Shown: positions 21,202 through 30,501, counted from the stretch's first letter. The stretch: 64,000 nucleotides of DNA from Erythrobacter colymbi (GCF_002155685.1 NZ_MUYK01000002.1:558001-622000), one strand, 5' to 3'. Notes: generated from the letters alone by a model not told the origin. A program made the numbers and translations.

Positions 21202-23558
21202 GGCAACCTGATCGTCGCGGTCGTGCCGGTGCCCTTGCGGCTGACGATATCGAGCGTCCCGTCATGCGCGGCGATCAACTGGCGGGCGAGCGGGATGCCG
21301 AGGCCGGTGCGACGCTCGGGCGCGCCCTCCCCTCCCGGCTTCAAGCCTCCCTGCGCCAGCGCAAGTTCCTGTGCACTCATGCCGCGGCCATTATCGGCGA
21401 TGCGGATTTCGACCCCGGTTTCGGACCCGTCAGTCGGGCGCCGGATCTCGATCACGATCCGCCCGCCCTCCGGCGTATGCCCGATCGCGTTGTCGAGGAG
21501 GTTGCCGATCGCTCGGCCCATCTGGCGCGGGTCGGCGGCGATGATGCGGCCGCGCCGGCCCTTGAGATCAAGGCTGAGGCCCGCTGCGATGATCGCCGCC
21601 TCGCGCTCGCGCACCAGCGTGGTGAGGAAATCGAGCAGATCGAGGCGCTCCTTGCGGATCGGCAGCAGCCCCGCCTCGCTCTGCGACAGGTCGAGCACGT
21701 TCTCGACCTGCTCGGTCAAACGTTCGACCGCGGCAAGGATCGCGTCGACATATTCGCCCGCCGCCGCAGGGTCCGCCGCCGCGCCGCTCTTGAGCAGTTC
21801 GGCATAGCCGCCGATGGTGGTGAGCGGCGTGCGGAATTCGTAGCTCATGTTGGCAAGGAACTTGGCCTTGACCGCATCGGCCTCCTCCAGCGCCTCGGCC
21901 CGCTCGCGCAGAGCCTGCTCGGCCTTCTGCGAGGCGGTGATATCGAGCACGGTGAGGAGCCCGTTGCCATCGGGCAGCGGAATGCCGGCAAAGCGCAGCG
22001 TGCGCCCGTCGGCCAGCTCCACCCGACCTTCTTTCTCGCGCCTGTCGAGCGTTGCCGCACGCACGGCAGCGCCAATCAGGCTGGCATCGGCGGGGTTCAC
22101 GAGATTGCGCCCGATCGCGGTCAGCAGTTCGTCGGCGCTCGGGTGCTGATCGAGCAATTCGGTGGTGAGGCCCCAGGTGCCCGCGAAGCTGCGGTTCCAC
22201 AGCTGCACCGAGCCATCGGGGGCGAAGATCGCGAGCGCTTCGAACAGGCTGTCGAGCGTCGCCGTGCGGGTGCGCAGCAGCGTGTCGCGCACGGCCGAGA
22301 GCGCGAGGCTCTCCGTGCGGTCCTCGGTCAGCAGCACGAGCCCGCCATCGGGCATGGGCTGGGCGACGACGCGCAGATGCGTGCCCCCGGGGAGCGGCCA
22401 GGCCTCTTCGACCGATTCGCGCATTCCGAACCACTGACCGCGCTCACGCCGCCATTCGGGGAAGTCGCGCACTTCAGGGGTTCGTCCCCGCTCGCGCGCT
22501 TCGGCAAGGAAGCGTTCAAAGGGCGTGTGGGCCTCGATCGCTTCCTCGGTCAGGCTGAACAGGCGGCGGAACGGGCGGTTGGCGAAGGTCAGGCGCTCCT
22601 CGCCGTCGAACAGTGCGACGCCGACCGAAAGCTGGTCGATCAGCGCGCGGGTCGCCTCGCGGAAGGCGCGGAATTCGCGCGCGACCTGCTGCTGCTCCTC
22701 GATGTCGATGGCATAGCCCGCCACGCCCTCCTGCCCGAGCGGCAGGTCGGAGACGCGCAAGGTACGGCGCGCGCCGTGGATCGTGGCGGTGACGATACGC
22801 TCGGACTTGTCCTGGCTCTGCAAAGTGGCGCGGGCAATATCGGCGGGCGGGCGGCCTTCCTCGGCCTCGAGCAGTTCGATCTGGCCTTGCACCACCTCGG
22901 CCGCGCTCAGGGCGCCCACGGCATCGACATAGGCCTGGTTGACGAGCTGGAGCTTGAGATCGGCATCGCGGAACCACATCGGCATGGGCGCGGCCTCGAT
23001 CAGGCCGACCAGTGCCGCGAAGTCGCCGGTGGCGCGTGCCGCAGCCGCGCGCAGGCGCGCCATTTCGGAGTGGCTCTCTGTGAAATCGAACACCCACACC
23101 AGCGCGGCGCCGCCGGGCGAGACCTGCGGATCGGCAAGCGTGCCGTAGAGCGCGAGGCTGCGGTGCGATCCCGGCAGATTGAGCGCCATGCGGAACGGCG
23201 CGGCGCTCTTCTGTGTGGTCTGGATCTTGCTCCAGAGCTGGTCGAGTTGGGCCTGAGCGAGCCCGCCGGCCCGCAGATTGCCCGGCGAGGCCACCAGTTC
23301 AGAAAGGTATTTCGGCATCGCCGCCAGCCCGAGCATCCGCGCGAGCTTGTCGGGTGCCTCGATCCGGCCATCGACCCGCACCAGCAGCGGCAGCGCGGGC
23401 GCGACGTCGAGCAGGGTCTGCATCCGCTTGAGGCTGGTGCGCATCGCCTTGGCGCGCTTCACGCTCCGGTTCGCGCGCAGAACGACAACGCCCGCCCCCA
23501 CCGCCCAGGCGGCAAGAACGAGCGCGATCAGCACCAGCGAAAGGGGCGAGACGTCCAT
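21198..23558 (-). CDS. divL: DivL-type PAS-domain sensor with tyrosine in place of the phospho-histidine
   Basis: The 786-residue protein has one N-terminal membrane helix (about residues 7-27), several PAS-like regions (about 180-290, 310-420 and 440-550), and a histidine-kinase core. The dimerisation box reads FLANMSYEFRTPLTTIGGY: Tyr573 replaces the usual phosphoacceptor His. This is the hallmark of Caulobacter DivL (Tyr550), which binds DivK-P and steers CckA and CtrA activity. The ATP-binding part is kept: NLLDNAIGHTP, ADNGRGMS and TGLGIPLARQLI. Length is close to DivL (769 residues). It heads the tsaE-amgK-murU-addB-addA run. The assignment rests on the Tyr, architecture and length; orthology was not tested by alignment. 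Confidence 0.88.
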   Translation of the reverse strand: MDVSPLSLVLIALVLAAWAVGAGVVVLRANRSVKRAKAMRTSLKRMQTLLDVAPALPLLVRVDGRIEAPDKLARMLGLAAMPKYLSELVASPGNLRAGGLAQAQLDQLWSKIQTTQKSAAPFRMALNLPGSHRSLALYGTLADPQVSPGGAALVWVFDFTESHSEMARLRAAAARATGDFAALVGLIEAAPMPMWFRDADLKLQLVNQAYVDAVGALSAAEVVQGQIELLEAEEGRPPADIARATLQSQDKSERIVTATIHGARRTLRVSDLPLGQEGVAGYAIDIEEQQQVAREFRAFREATRALIDQLSVGVALFDGEERLTFANRPFRRLFSLTEEAIEAHTPFERFLAEARERGRTPEVRDFPEWRRERGQWFGMRESVEEAWPLPGGTHLRVVAQPMPDGGLVLLTEDRTESLALSAVRDTLLRTRTATLDSLFEALAIFAPDGSVQLWNRSFAGTWGLTTELLDQHPSADELLTAIGRNLVNPADASLIGAAVRAATLDRREKEGRVELADGRTLRFAGIPLPDGNGLLTVLDITASQKAEQALRERAEALEEADAVKAKFLANMSYEFRTPLTTIGGYAELLKSGAAADPAAAGEYVDAILAAVERLTEQVENVLDLSQSEAGLLPIRKERLDLLDFLTTLVREREAAIIAAGLSLDLKGRRGRIIAADPRQMGRAIGNLLDNAIGHTPEGGRIVIEIRRPTDGSETGVEIRIADNGRGMSAQELALAQGGLKPGGEGAPERRTGLGIPLARQLIAAHDGTLDIVSRKGTGTTATIRLP

Positions 23559-23659
23559 AGCTCAACCGCTATGCGCGCAGCGCCGCGAGTGCAACGGGTG
23601 ACAGTCCGCCCGCCCTCAACCCCGTGATAAAACGGGGCGAGGCGGGCGGATTGCATGGC

Positions 23660-25084
<1,425 letters not shown>

Positions 25085-25110
25085 TATGTTGTCTCCTAAA
25101 CGCAGAAACG

Positions 25111-25128
25111 CGCTCGCGGGGGCGAGCG
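25111..25128 (-). other. GC-rich hairpin in the ahcY 5' leader
   Basis: CGCTCGC (25111-25117) pairs with GCGAGCG (25122-25128) around a GGGG loop. It lies about 27 bases before the ahcY start. It does not match the SAH-riboswitch consensus that I know, so no ligand is claimed. Confidence 0.4.
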
Positions 25129-25174
25129 GTCTGCTTATCGCTGGCTCCCTAGCGGCACATCGCCTTCAGGGCAA

Positions 25175-25194
25175 ATATAAACTTATCTTTATAT
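25175..25194. promoter_or_regulatory. Palindromic operator candidate between ahcY and peroxiredoxin genes
   Basis: ATATAAA (25175-25181), a 6-base spacer and TTTATAT (25188-25194) form an exact inverted repeat in a very AT-rich patch of a GC-rich genome. Its size and form resemble ArsR-family operators, including those predicted for SahR-type regulators of the methionine/SAH cycle (recalled, not checked). It lies between two divergent genes, about 90 bases before ahcY and 75 before the peroxiredoxin start, and may control either. Confidence 0.5.
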
Positions 25195-25269
25195 GTCTAT
25201 TTGTTGCCCCCTGACCGTCCCCGATATAGAGAGCCTCGGCACACACCCCCAAGAGAGGATGCATCCACA

Positions 25270-25749
25270 ATGACGATCTCCGTTGGCGACAAGATCCCCG
25301 AAGTCACCCTGGTCAAGGCCACCCCGGAAGGCCCGCAGGCGGTCAAGTCCTCCGAATATTTCGCCGGCAAGCGCGTCGCGCTGTTCTCGGTTCCCGGTGC
25401 CTTCACCCCGACCTGCTCGGCCAAGCACCTGCCGGGCTTCGTCGAGAAGGCCGAGGACCTCAAGGCCAAGGGCGTCGACGAGATCGTCGGGACCGCGGTC
25501 AACGATGCCTTCGTGATGGGCGCTTGGAACAAGGCGCAGGGTTCGGACGCGATCACCATGCTCGCCGACGGCAATGCCGATTTCGTCAAGGCGGTCGGCC
25601 TGACGATGGACGGCTCGGGCTTCGGCATGGGCACCCGCGGCCAGCGCTTCTCGATGGTGATCAACGACGGCGTGGTCGAGCAGCTCAACGTCGAGGAACC
25701 GGGCGACTTCCGCGTCTCGAGCGCGGAGCATATGCTCGGTCAGCTCTAG
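25270..25749 (+). CDS. Peroxiredoxin of the Prx5 type
   Basis: The 159-residue protein has the peroxidatic motif PGAFTPTCS with Cys49, and no other cysteine, so it acts as a 1-Cys enzyme that needs an external thiol (probably glutathione/glutaredoxin). It reduces hydrogen peroxide and alkyl hydroperoxides. FGMGTRGQRFSMVINDGVVE is typical of the Prx5 group. ATG 25270 follows a GAGAGGA site. It is divergent from ahcY and followed by a strong hairpin. Confidence 0.95.
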   Translation: MTISVGDKIPEVTLVKATPEGPQAVKSSEYFAGKRVALFSVPGAFTPTCSAKHLPGFVEKAEDLKAKGVDEIVGTAVNDAFVMGAWNKAQGSDAITMLADGNADFVKAVGLTMDGSGFGMGTRGQRFSMVINDGVVEQLNVEEPGDFRVSSAEHMLGQL

Positions 25750-25763
25750 GCGTTGAGCCAAGC

Positions 25764-25790
25764 CCTCCCCGTCCCGAAAGGATGGGGAGG
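25764..25790 (+). terminator. Hairpin after the peroxiredoxin gene
   Basis: CCTCCCCGTCC (25764-25774) pairs with GGATGGGGAGG (25780-25790), with one G-T pair and a CGAAA loop. It begins 14 bases after the stop codon. No T run follows, so termination efficiency is uncertain. Confidence 0.5.
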
Positions 25791-25842
25791 CAGCGGCGCC
25801 GGAAGGCGCTGACAAAGGGGCTGATGCAGGAGGCAAAGGGCC

Positions 25843-26250
25843 ATGATGCAGTTCCTTGTTCTTCCCCTCGCCCTGACCGCCGCCGAACCGGCGGCACAGG
25901 CCGATCCCTATCCCGCCATACCCCTGCCGGACACCGACGAGATCGCCGCCTATGCAGCGGATAACTGGTGGGACTGGGGTGCGAGAGTGGCGCGCTTTGC
26001 CGGTCGCACCGGCGAGTCTGCAAGTCTGGTACGGATCGCAAGCGCCACTTGCGCCTATCATTCAGATCACTGGCCCGAGTGCGACATCGTGGTGATTGCA
26101 AAATTCGGCGACGGCGCGACCGTGACGCAGACCCTGCAAGCCACCTTCGAGCGCGACGACGCGGGCCGGCTGGAGGAGGTGATCATCATGGTTCACCCTA
26201 GATACAGTGCCCTCCCGACCGATCCCGTCGAGGTGCCGCCCGTCAACTGA
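25843..26250 (+). CDS. Hypothetical exported protein
   Basis: The 135-residue product starts with a short hydrophobic leader (MMQFLVLPLALTAAEPAAQA), plausibly a signal peptide. The rest has two cysteines (ATCAYHSDHWPECDI) that could form a disulfide, and a beta-rich end (VTQTLQATFERDDAGRLEEV). I recognise no family. It starts after AGGAGGCAAAGGGCC, a good ribosome site. Its end overlaps by 8 bases the end of the convergent cytochrome b gene. Confidence 0.7.
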   Translation: MMQFLVLPLALTAAEPAAQADPYPAIPLPDTDEIAAYAADNWWDWGARVARFAGRTGESASLVRIASATCAYHSDHWPECDIVVIAKFGDGATVTQTLQATFERDDAGRLEEVIIMVHPRYSALPTDPVEVPPVN

Positions 26251-26944
26251 TCGGCGGCGCGCCATAGGCGACCCAAAGCGCCAGCCCGGCTGCGAGGCCG
26301 CAGGCGAGCACCCCCCTCACCCAAGGCGTCGGCCCGATCCCGGTGACGCCTTCCGCCGGCGGGATCGCCCCGCCCACCATCGGGCTCAGGAGATCATCGC
26401 CCTTGGCCGCATAGAAGCAGATCGCGGCGAGATGCAGCCCGATCAGCCCGGCGATGGCCCAGAACAGCGTCTCGTGCAGTTCGGTGATCGTGTCGGCGAG
26501 GCGCGCGCCGACCAGTCCGTTCAAGGGACCGGTCGCGCCGTCAAAGGGATCGCCCGCAAACAGGCCAAGGCTGACCTGCGCCAGCATGGCAAGCAGCAGA
26601 ACAAGCGTGCTCCACCCGCCGAGCGGGGAATGACCGACAGCCGGCCCTGCGCTCCGGTCGCCACGCAGATAGGCCAGCACCGCCTTCGGTCCCTTCACGA
26701 ATTGCGCAAAGCGCGCAGTCTCAGGGCCGAAGAAACCCCACAAGAGGCGGAACACCAGCAGTCCAAGCAGCACGAGCCCGAGGCGCTTGTGCAGCGCGTA
26801 TTTGTGGTTCTCCGCCGTCCACCACAAGGCCGGGATCAGCAGCGGAAAGCTCCAGTGGGTGAGCCGCAGCAGCGGGTCCCATACGCTGACGTCGGGCGGT
26901 GTCGCGCGATAGCGTGCCGCCAGCGGCGGCTGAGTGTCACTCAC
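26243..26944 (-). CDS. Cytochrome b561-type membrane protein (cytochrome b/b6 domain)
   Basis: The 233-residue protein has four hydrophobic helices with histidines placed for heme b binding: RLTHWSFPLLIPALWW, NHKYALHKRLGLVLLG, ITELHETLFWAIAGLIGLHLAA. Such proteins carry electrons between membrane quinols and periplasmic cytochromes c. GTG 26944 follows directly after the stop of the cytochrome c gene, with GACGAGAAGA as a likely ribosome site. The two genes clearly form one operon, suggesting the c protein is its redox partner. Confidence 0.87.
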   Translation of the reverse strand: MSDTQPPLAARYRATPPDVSVWDPLLRLTHWSFPLLIPALWWTAENHKYALHKRLGLVLLGLLVFRLLWGFFGPETARFAQFVKGPKAVLAYLRGDRSAGPAVGHSPLGGWSTLVLLLAMLAQVSLGLFAGDPFDGATGPLNGLVGARLADTITELHETLFWAIAGLIGLHLAAICFYAAKGDDLLSPMVGGAIPPAEGVTGIGPTPWVRGVLACGLAAGLALWVAYGAPPIS

Positions 26945-27439
26945 CTATTTCTTCTCGTCATCGAACCGGAACTGGTCGTGGCAGCCCTTGCACGCGCCGC
27001 CCATCGCCATCGCCTGTGCGCCGACCGCTTCCTTGTCGCCCCCGCCCGCAAGGGTCGCCAGCTTCGCGCTCTCGTCGGCGAGCTTGGCGGCTGCGGCCTT
27101 GAATTCCTCGGGCTTCTTCCAGATCGCGGGCAGCGCCTCGGTATCGTAGTCGTCCTCGGTGCTGGTGAGCGCGGGGAAATGATTCGGAATCTGCTGCGCG
27201 CGCGCGTTGATGTCGTTCGCCTTGGCCGCGATCAGCGCGAAATCGGGAGCATCGCTCTCGAGCTCGCCGCGCACGGCCTTGAACGCTCCGCCGATCGCCT
27301 TGAAGTTGGCCTGCCGCTCCTTGATGATCGGCGGCGGCTCCTTGGTAGGCGCGCTGTCACCGCCGGAACAGGCGGCAAGCCCGCAGACTAGCATCGCGGA
27401 AAGCAGAAGGCGGGGGGCTGGCAGGCGCGACATCGGCAT
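26945..27439 (-). CDS. Cytochrome c' (class II) lipoprotein
   Basis: The 164-residue protein has a lipoprotein signal (LLLSAMLVCGLAAC, lipobox Cys near residue 25), a helical body and the heme-binding motif CKGCH close to the C-terminus (KGCHDQFRFDDEKK). A C-terminal CxxCH and four-helix character are typical of class II cytochromes c'. These bind NO or transfer electrons. The following cytochrome b gene abuts its stop codon. The lipid anchor would hold it near its membrane partner. Confidence 0.87.
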   Translation of the reverse strand: MPMSRLPAPRLLLSAMLVCGLAACSGGDSAPTKEPPPIIKERQANFKAIGGAFKAVRGELESDAPDFALIAAKANDINARAQQIPNHFPALTSTEDDYDTEALPAIWKKPEEFKAAAAKLADESAKLATLAGGGDKEAVGAQAMAMGGACKGCHDQFRFDDEKK

Positions 27440-27512
27440 TCTCCTCGTAAGGGCCCTTCAAGGCTGATCCCGGCAGCGAGGCTAAGCCGCTTTGTCGCTG
27501 ACAGCAAACGCG

Positions 27513-27547
27513 AAAACGGGGCGCCCTCAGCTGGGAGAGACGCCCCG
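27513..27547 (-). terminator. Intrinsic terminator after the 27573-28019 gene
   Basis: CGGGGCG (27517-27523) pairs with CGCCCCG (27541-27547), with a smaller inner hairpin. On the minus strand the stem is followed by four T residues (AAAA at 27513-27516). It lies 25 bases past the stop codon. Confidence 0.6.
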
Positions 27548-27572
27548 CCATCGGTTTCAGCCTGATCGAAGA

Positions 27573-28019
27573 TCAGCCGCGGTTGCCTGCCGCCGAGCTG
27601 TCGGCCTCGGCGAGCAGCGCCGCGCGGTCCTGCTCGACCATGGCGAGCATCGCGCCGCGGAAGCTCTCACGCCGCGCCTCGACCAGCTTGTCGATCGCCT
27701 TGGTCTGGGTCTCGCACCAGCCCGGACGCGAGCCGCTGGCTACGTCCTCGCTGGTGAGCGTGCGGCGCGAGCTCACCGTCTCGCCCAGCTTGGCCGTCCG
27801 TTCGACGGTAAGGCTGGCGGTCCATTCGCAGCGCAGCGTGCTCGGACGCCCCGCAACGCCAACCGTGCCGGTCTGGCGGGTCTCGACCGTGACGGCTCCG
27901 GTGTAATCGGCCGCAATCGGGCCGGAGACATGGTCGATCACCACTTCATGCTCGAGCGCGAACGCAGGCGAGGCAATGCACCCGGCCAGCACCGCCCCTA
28001 TGAGGGCACGTTTCATCAT
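27573..28019 (-). CDS. Hypothetical periplasmic protein
   Basis: The 148-residue product has a clear signal peptide (MMKRALIGAVLAGCIASPAFA, cut before LEHE). The mature part has two cysteines (RCEWTASL and WCETQTK) and a helical end (AIDKLVEARRESFRGAMLAMVEQDRAALL). No family recognised. GGAGAGA precedes the tandem ATG codons at 28019 and 28016; either could be used. An open frame extends 19 residues further upstream without a ribosome site. It stands alone with its own terminator. Confidence 0.75.
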   Translation of the reverse strand: MMKRALIGAVLAGCIASPAFALEHEVVIDHVSGPIAADYTGAVTVETRQTGTVGVAGRPSTLRCEWTASLTVERTAKLGETVSSRRTLTSEDVASGSRPGWCETQTKAIDKLVEARRESFRGAMLAMVEQDRAALLAEADSSAAGNRG

Positions 28020-28158
28020 GATGGTCTCTCCTGCTTGGTCGCGGCCTTTTTGGCCGTCGATGATGCAAGATATCATCGCATGGAGCCGCCTCCAAGCAGG
28101 GGAGATTGCGTTTTTCTCAAGCGCAGGTGTGCGCGCTCAATCTGCCGTTTGCTGCAGG

Positions 28159-28809
28159 TCAGTAGCCCATCAGGCTCATGACTTCCTTGCGGCTGCTGTC
28201 ATTGTCGAGGAAGCAGCCGAGGATGCGGCTGGTGATCATGCCCACCCCCGGGGTCTTGACCCCGCGCCCGGTCATACAGCCATGCTGCGCCTCGATCACG
28301 ACCGCAACGCCGTGCGGATCGAGATGGTCCCAGATGCACTGGGCAACCTCAGCGGTAAGGCGCTCCTGGATCTGGAGGCGGCGCGCATAGCCGTGCAGCA
28401 CGCGCGCGAGCTTGGAGATGCCGACCACCTTGTTGCGCGGCAGATAGGCGATCGCCGCCTTGCCGATGATCGGGGCCATGTGGTGTTCGCAGTGCGACTG
28501 GAAGGGAATGTCCTTCAGCAGCACGATCTCGTCATAGCCGCCGACCTCGCTGAACTGGCGGGTCAGGTGGATCGAGGGATCCTCGCGGTAGCCTTCGCAA
28601 TACTCGAGCCACGCGCGTCCGACCCGCTTGGGGGTATCGAGCAGCCCTTCGCGCGCCGGATCATCGCCCGCCCATTCGATCAGCGTGCGGATCGCGGCTT
28701 GCACGTTCTCGGGCACCTCGGGCTTGCCGAGCGGGTTTTCCGGATCGAACTCGTCGTCATGATCGTGGGCGGAGATGTAATTCATGGGTGTCGTGTCTTT
28801 CTCGTTCAT
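28159..28809 (-). CDS. folE: GTP cyclohydrolase I
   Basis: The 216-residue enzyme makes 7,8-dihydroneopterin triphosphate from GTP, the first step of folate (and related pterin) synthesis. Zinc ligands are visible in QSHCEHHMAP and EAQHGCMTGRGV, and VVGISKLARVLHGYARRLQ is a family signature. An internal ATG at 28785 could be the true start; the acidic N-terminal tail HDHDDEF is variable in the family. It is followed by an independent gene. Confidence 0.96.
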   Translation of the reverse strand: MNEKDTTPMNYISAHDHDDEFDPENPLGKPEVPENVQAAIRTLIEWAGDDPAREGLLDTPKRVGRAWLEYCEGYREDPSIHLTRQFSEVGGYDEIVLLKDIPFQSHCEHHMAPIIGKAAIAYLPRNKVVGISKLARVLHGYARRLQIQERLTAEVAQCIWDHLDPHGVAVVIEAQHGCMTGRGVKTPGVGMITSRILGCFLDNDSSRKEVMSLMGY

Positions 28810-28974
28810 CGGCTCTTGCGGAGCCCCCTCGCCTGTCGATCCCGAGTGACGTCAACCATCCACCATCGCAGGCGTTCCTCGAAAGATACGCCAATTGCGC
28901 CGGATGGATGCCGTCCCCACCTATGCAGATGTAATAGGGATTTCCCGCAATTCACCCCCTTGCCGGGCGAAAGG

Positions 28975-29376
28975 ATGAAAATCGCCATGCACGAGCCGAG
29001 TGCTGCCGAATTCGAAGCTGCCGCCGCCGCGGTGCTGGCGAAGCTGCCCGAAGTGTTCCGCCGCGAACTGGCGGGCGTCGTGCTGCGGGTGGAGGAATTC
29101 GCGACCGACGAACAGCTCGATTCGCTCGGGATCGAGGATCCGTGGGAACTGACGGGACTCTATGAAGGTGTCGCGCTGACGGAAAGGTCGCAGTGGGACA
29201 GCGAGGGGCTGCCCCCTGTCATCACGCTTTTCCGCCAGCCCCTGCTGGCCGAGATGGAGGAAACCGGCGTGACCTTCGGAGCACTGGTGCGGCACGTGGT
29301 GATCCACGAGGCCGGGCACCACTTCGGCCTGTCGGATGACGACATGCACGCGCTCGAGGACAGCGTCGAGGATTGA
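28975..29376 (+). CDS. Zincin-like metallopeptidase family protein (DUF1025 type)
   Basis: The 133-residue protein has the extended zinc motif VIHEAGHHFGLSDDDM near residues 116-131 (HExxHxxGxxDDD), characteristic of the small PF06262 zincin-like family found widely in bacteria. The acidic extension after the second His is typical. Substrate and biological role are not known to me. ATG 28975 follows GCGAAAGG; a much longer open frame upstream runs through the folE region and is a shadow. Confidence 0.85.
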   Translation: MKIAMHEPSAAEFEAAAAAVLAKLPEVFRRELAGVVLRVEEFATDEQLDSLGIEDPWELTGLYEGVALTERSQWDSEGLPPVITLFRQPLLAEMEETGVTFGALVRHVVIHEAGHHFGLSDDDMHALEDSVED

Positions 29377-29513
29377 GACCGGGCGCGGGGTCCGTTGAGC
29401 CTCGGGCCGGACGAAAGGGTAGAGCCTGACGCGCGGCAGCCGAAAGGATTGCGCCGCCGCTGGGCGGCTTCATCGCTCCGATTCCGAACGGGCCCGAACC
29501 TTCCTGGGTAGAA

Positions 29514-29557
29514 CCAACAAGGCCCGCCGCCACTGGTGTGGCGACGGGCCTTGTTGG
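29514..29557 (-). terminator. Long hairpin directly after tRNA-Arg
   Basis: A 19-bp stem (29514-29532 with 29539-29557, one mismatch) has a 6-base loop and overlaps the CCA end of tRNA-Arg. It probably ends the tRNA transcript and guides 3' processing; only a short T stretch follows, so terminator function is an inference from position. Confidence 0.55.
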
Positions 29558-29631
29558 CGCACCCGAAAGGATTCGAACCTCTGACCCCCAGATTCGTAGT
29601 CTGGTGCTCTATCCAGCTGAGCTACGGGTGC
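29555..29631 (-). tRNA. tRNA-Arg (ACG)
   Basis: Read on the minus strand, acceptor GCACCCG pairs with CGGGTGC, followed by discriminator G and an encoded CCA (29555-29557). The anticodon loop CTACGAA carries ACG, expected to be edited to ICG by TadA for CGU/CGC/CGA codons. D and T arms are normal. Confidence 0.97.
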
Positions 29632-29645
29632 GCGCTGTGGGGGGG

Positions 29646-29674
29646 CCTTTAGGGGGGTCGTTCAGGCTTGGCAA
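29646..29674 (-). promoter_or_regulatory. Putative sigma-70 promoter for tRNA-Arg
   Basis: On the minus strand TTGCCA (29674-29669) and TAAAGG (29651-29646) are separated by 17 bases, with the -10 about 14 bases before the mature tRNA. This is pattern-based only. Confidence 0.45.
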
Positions 29675-29686
29675 GGGGGGTTGGCC

Positions 29687-30103
29687 CTAAATCTCGATAT
29701 TTGCGAAGAGCCGTGCGGCGAGTTCGACATCGAGCGGAGGCTTCGGGAGCGTCAGCGCCTCGGCCGGCGTGAACCATCCGATCGCGCCGCCTTCCAGCGC
29801 CTGCGGCGCGCCCTCCCAGGAAGCGAGCGTGTAAAGCAGGATGACAAGCGGCCGCGCGTTGGAATTGCTGTCACTTTCGGCAAATCCGCAAGGCACAAGG
29901 TCAGTCGCCTCGCAGCTGATGCCGAGCTCCTCGCCAAGCTCGCGCATCAGCGAATCTCTCGGCATTTCAGAAGGTTCAACTTTGCCGCCGGGGAACTCCC
30001 ACAGTCCTGCGTGGTGCTTGCCCTCGGGACGGCGATGCATCAGCCAGCGCCCGTCATCGCGATGCAGCGCCGCGGCCACCACCGACATCCATGTTGTCGT
30101 CAT
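29687..30103 (-). CDS. mutT: NUDIX hydrolase, probable 8-oxo-dGTP diphosphatase
   Basis: The 138-residue enzyme has the Nudix box GGKVEPSEMPRDSLMRELGEELGI around residues 37-60 (G-x5-E-x7-RELxEELGI). WLMHRRPEGKHHAGLWEFPG before it is the usual MutT lead-in. MutT removes oxidised dGTP from the nucleotide pool and so prevents mutation. The end of the gene lies just beyond the tRNA-Arg promoter region on the same strand. Other Nudix substrates are possible, but the length and sequence fit MutT well. Confidence 0.88.
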   Translation of the reverse strand: MTTTWMSVVAAALHRDDGRWLMHRRPEGKHHAGLWEFPGGKVEPSEMPRDSLMRELGEELGISCEATDLVPCGFAESDSNSNARPLVILLYTLASWEGAPQALEGGAIGWFTPAEALTLPKPPLDVELAARLFANIEI

Positions 30104-30202
30104 GTCGGTTTTCTTTCCATCCCTGATGCCGATCTCAACCTTTTCTTAACCCGCAGGGGTGATTCTGTGCCTGTCAGTTCGCAGGGATTAGGGGGTTCCC
30201 CG

Positions 30203-30385
30203 ATGTTGTCGACATTCATGAAGAAGCTCGTCGGCGACCAGTCGGGAGCGACCGCTATCGAATACGGACTGATCCTCGCCCTCATCGCGCTTGTGATGTC
30301 GGTTGCCCTTCAGGATGTGGCGGGCACCACCATCCAGATGTGGAATCGGGTCGAGAGTGAAAGCGTTGCAGCAATGACGAATTGA
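30203..30385 (+). CDS. Flp-family type IVb pilin, divergent copy
   Basis: The 60-residue prepilin has the Flp signature GATAIEYGLILALIALVMSV, cut by a TadV-type peptidase after the Gly, followed by a hydrophobic helix. Its C-terminus (TIQMWNRVESESVAAMTN) is unlike the two downstream copies. ATG 30203 has a modest GGGGG site; an alternative ATG at 30218 would give a 55-residue protein. It is the first of three pilin genes in a row. No Tad secretion genes lie within the window. Confidence 0.88.
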   Translation: MLSTFMKKLVGDQSGATAIEYGLILALIALVMSVALQDVAGTTIQMWNRVESESVAAMTN

Positions 30386-30501
30386 CGAAGTAAAAAACTT
30401 TTACATCGTTAGGGACTTATCAATAGTTAGCAACGTAACAAACAGACAGCCCGCCGTGACTAGGGGGGCACGGGTACCGAAGACCAACCAGGAGACCAGA
30501 C

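Noticed and set aside
25085..25199. SAH riboswitch before ahcY
   Set aside because: A GC hairpin exists, but I could not match the conserved SAH-riboswitch core; an operator is a simpler reading.
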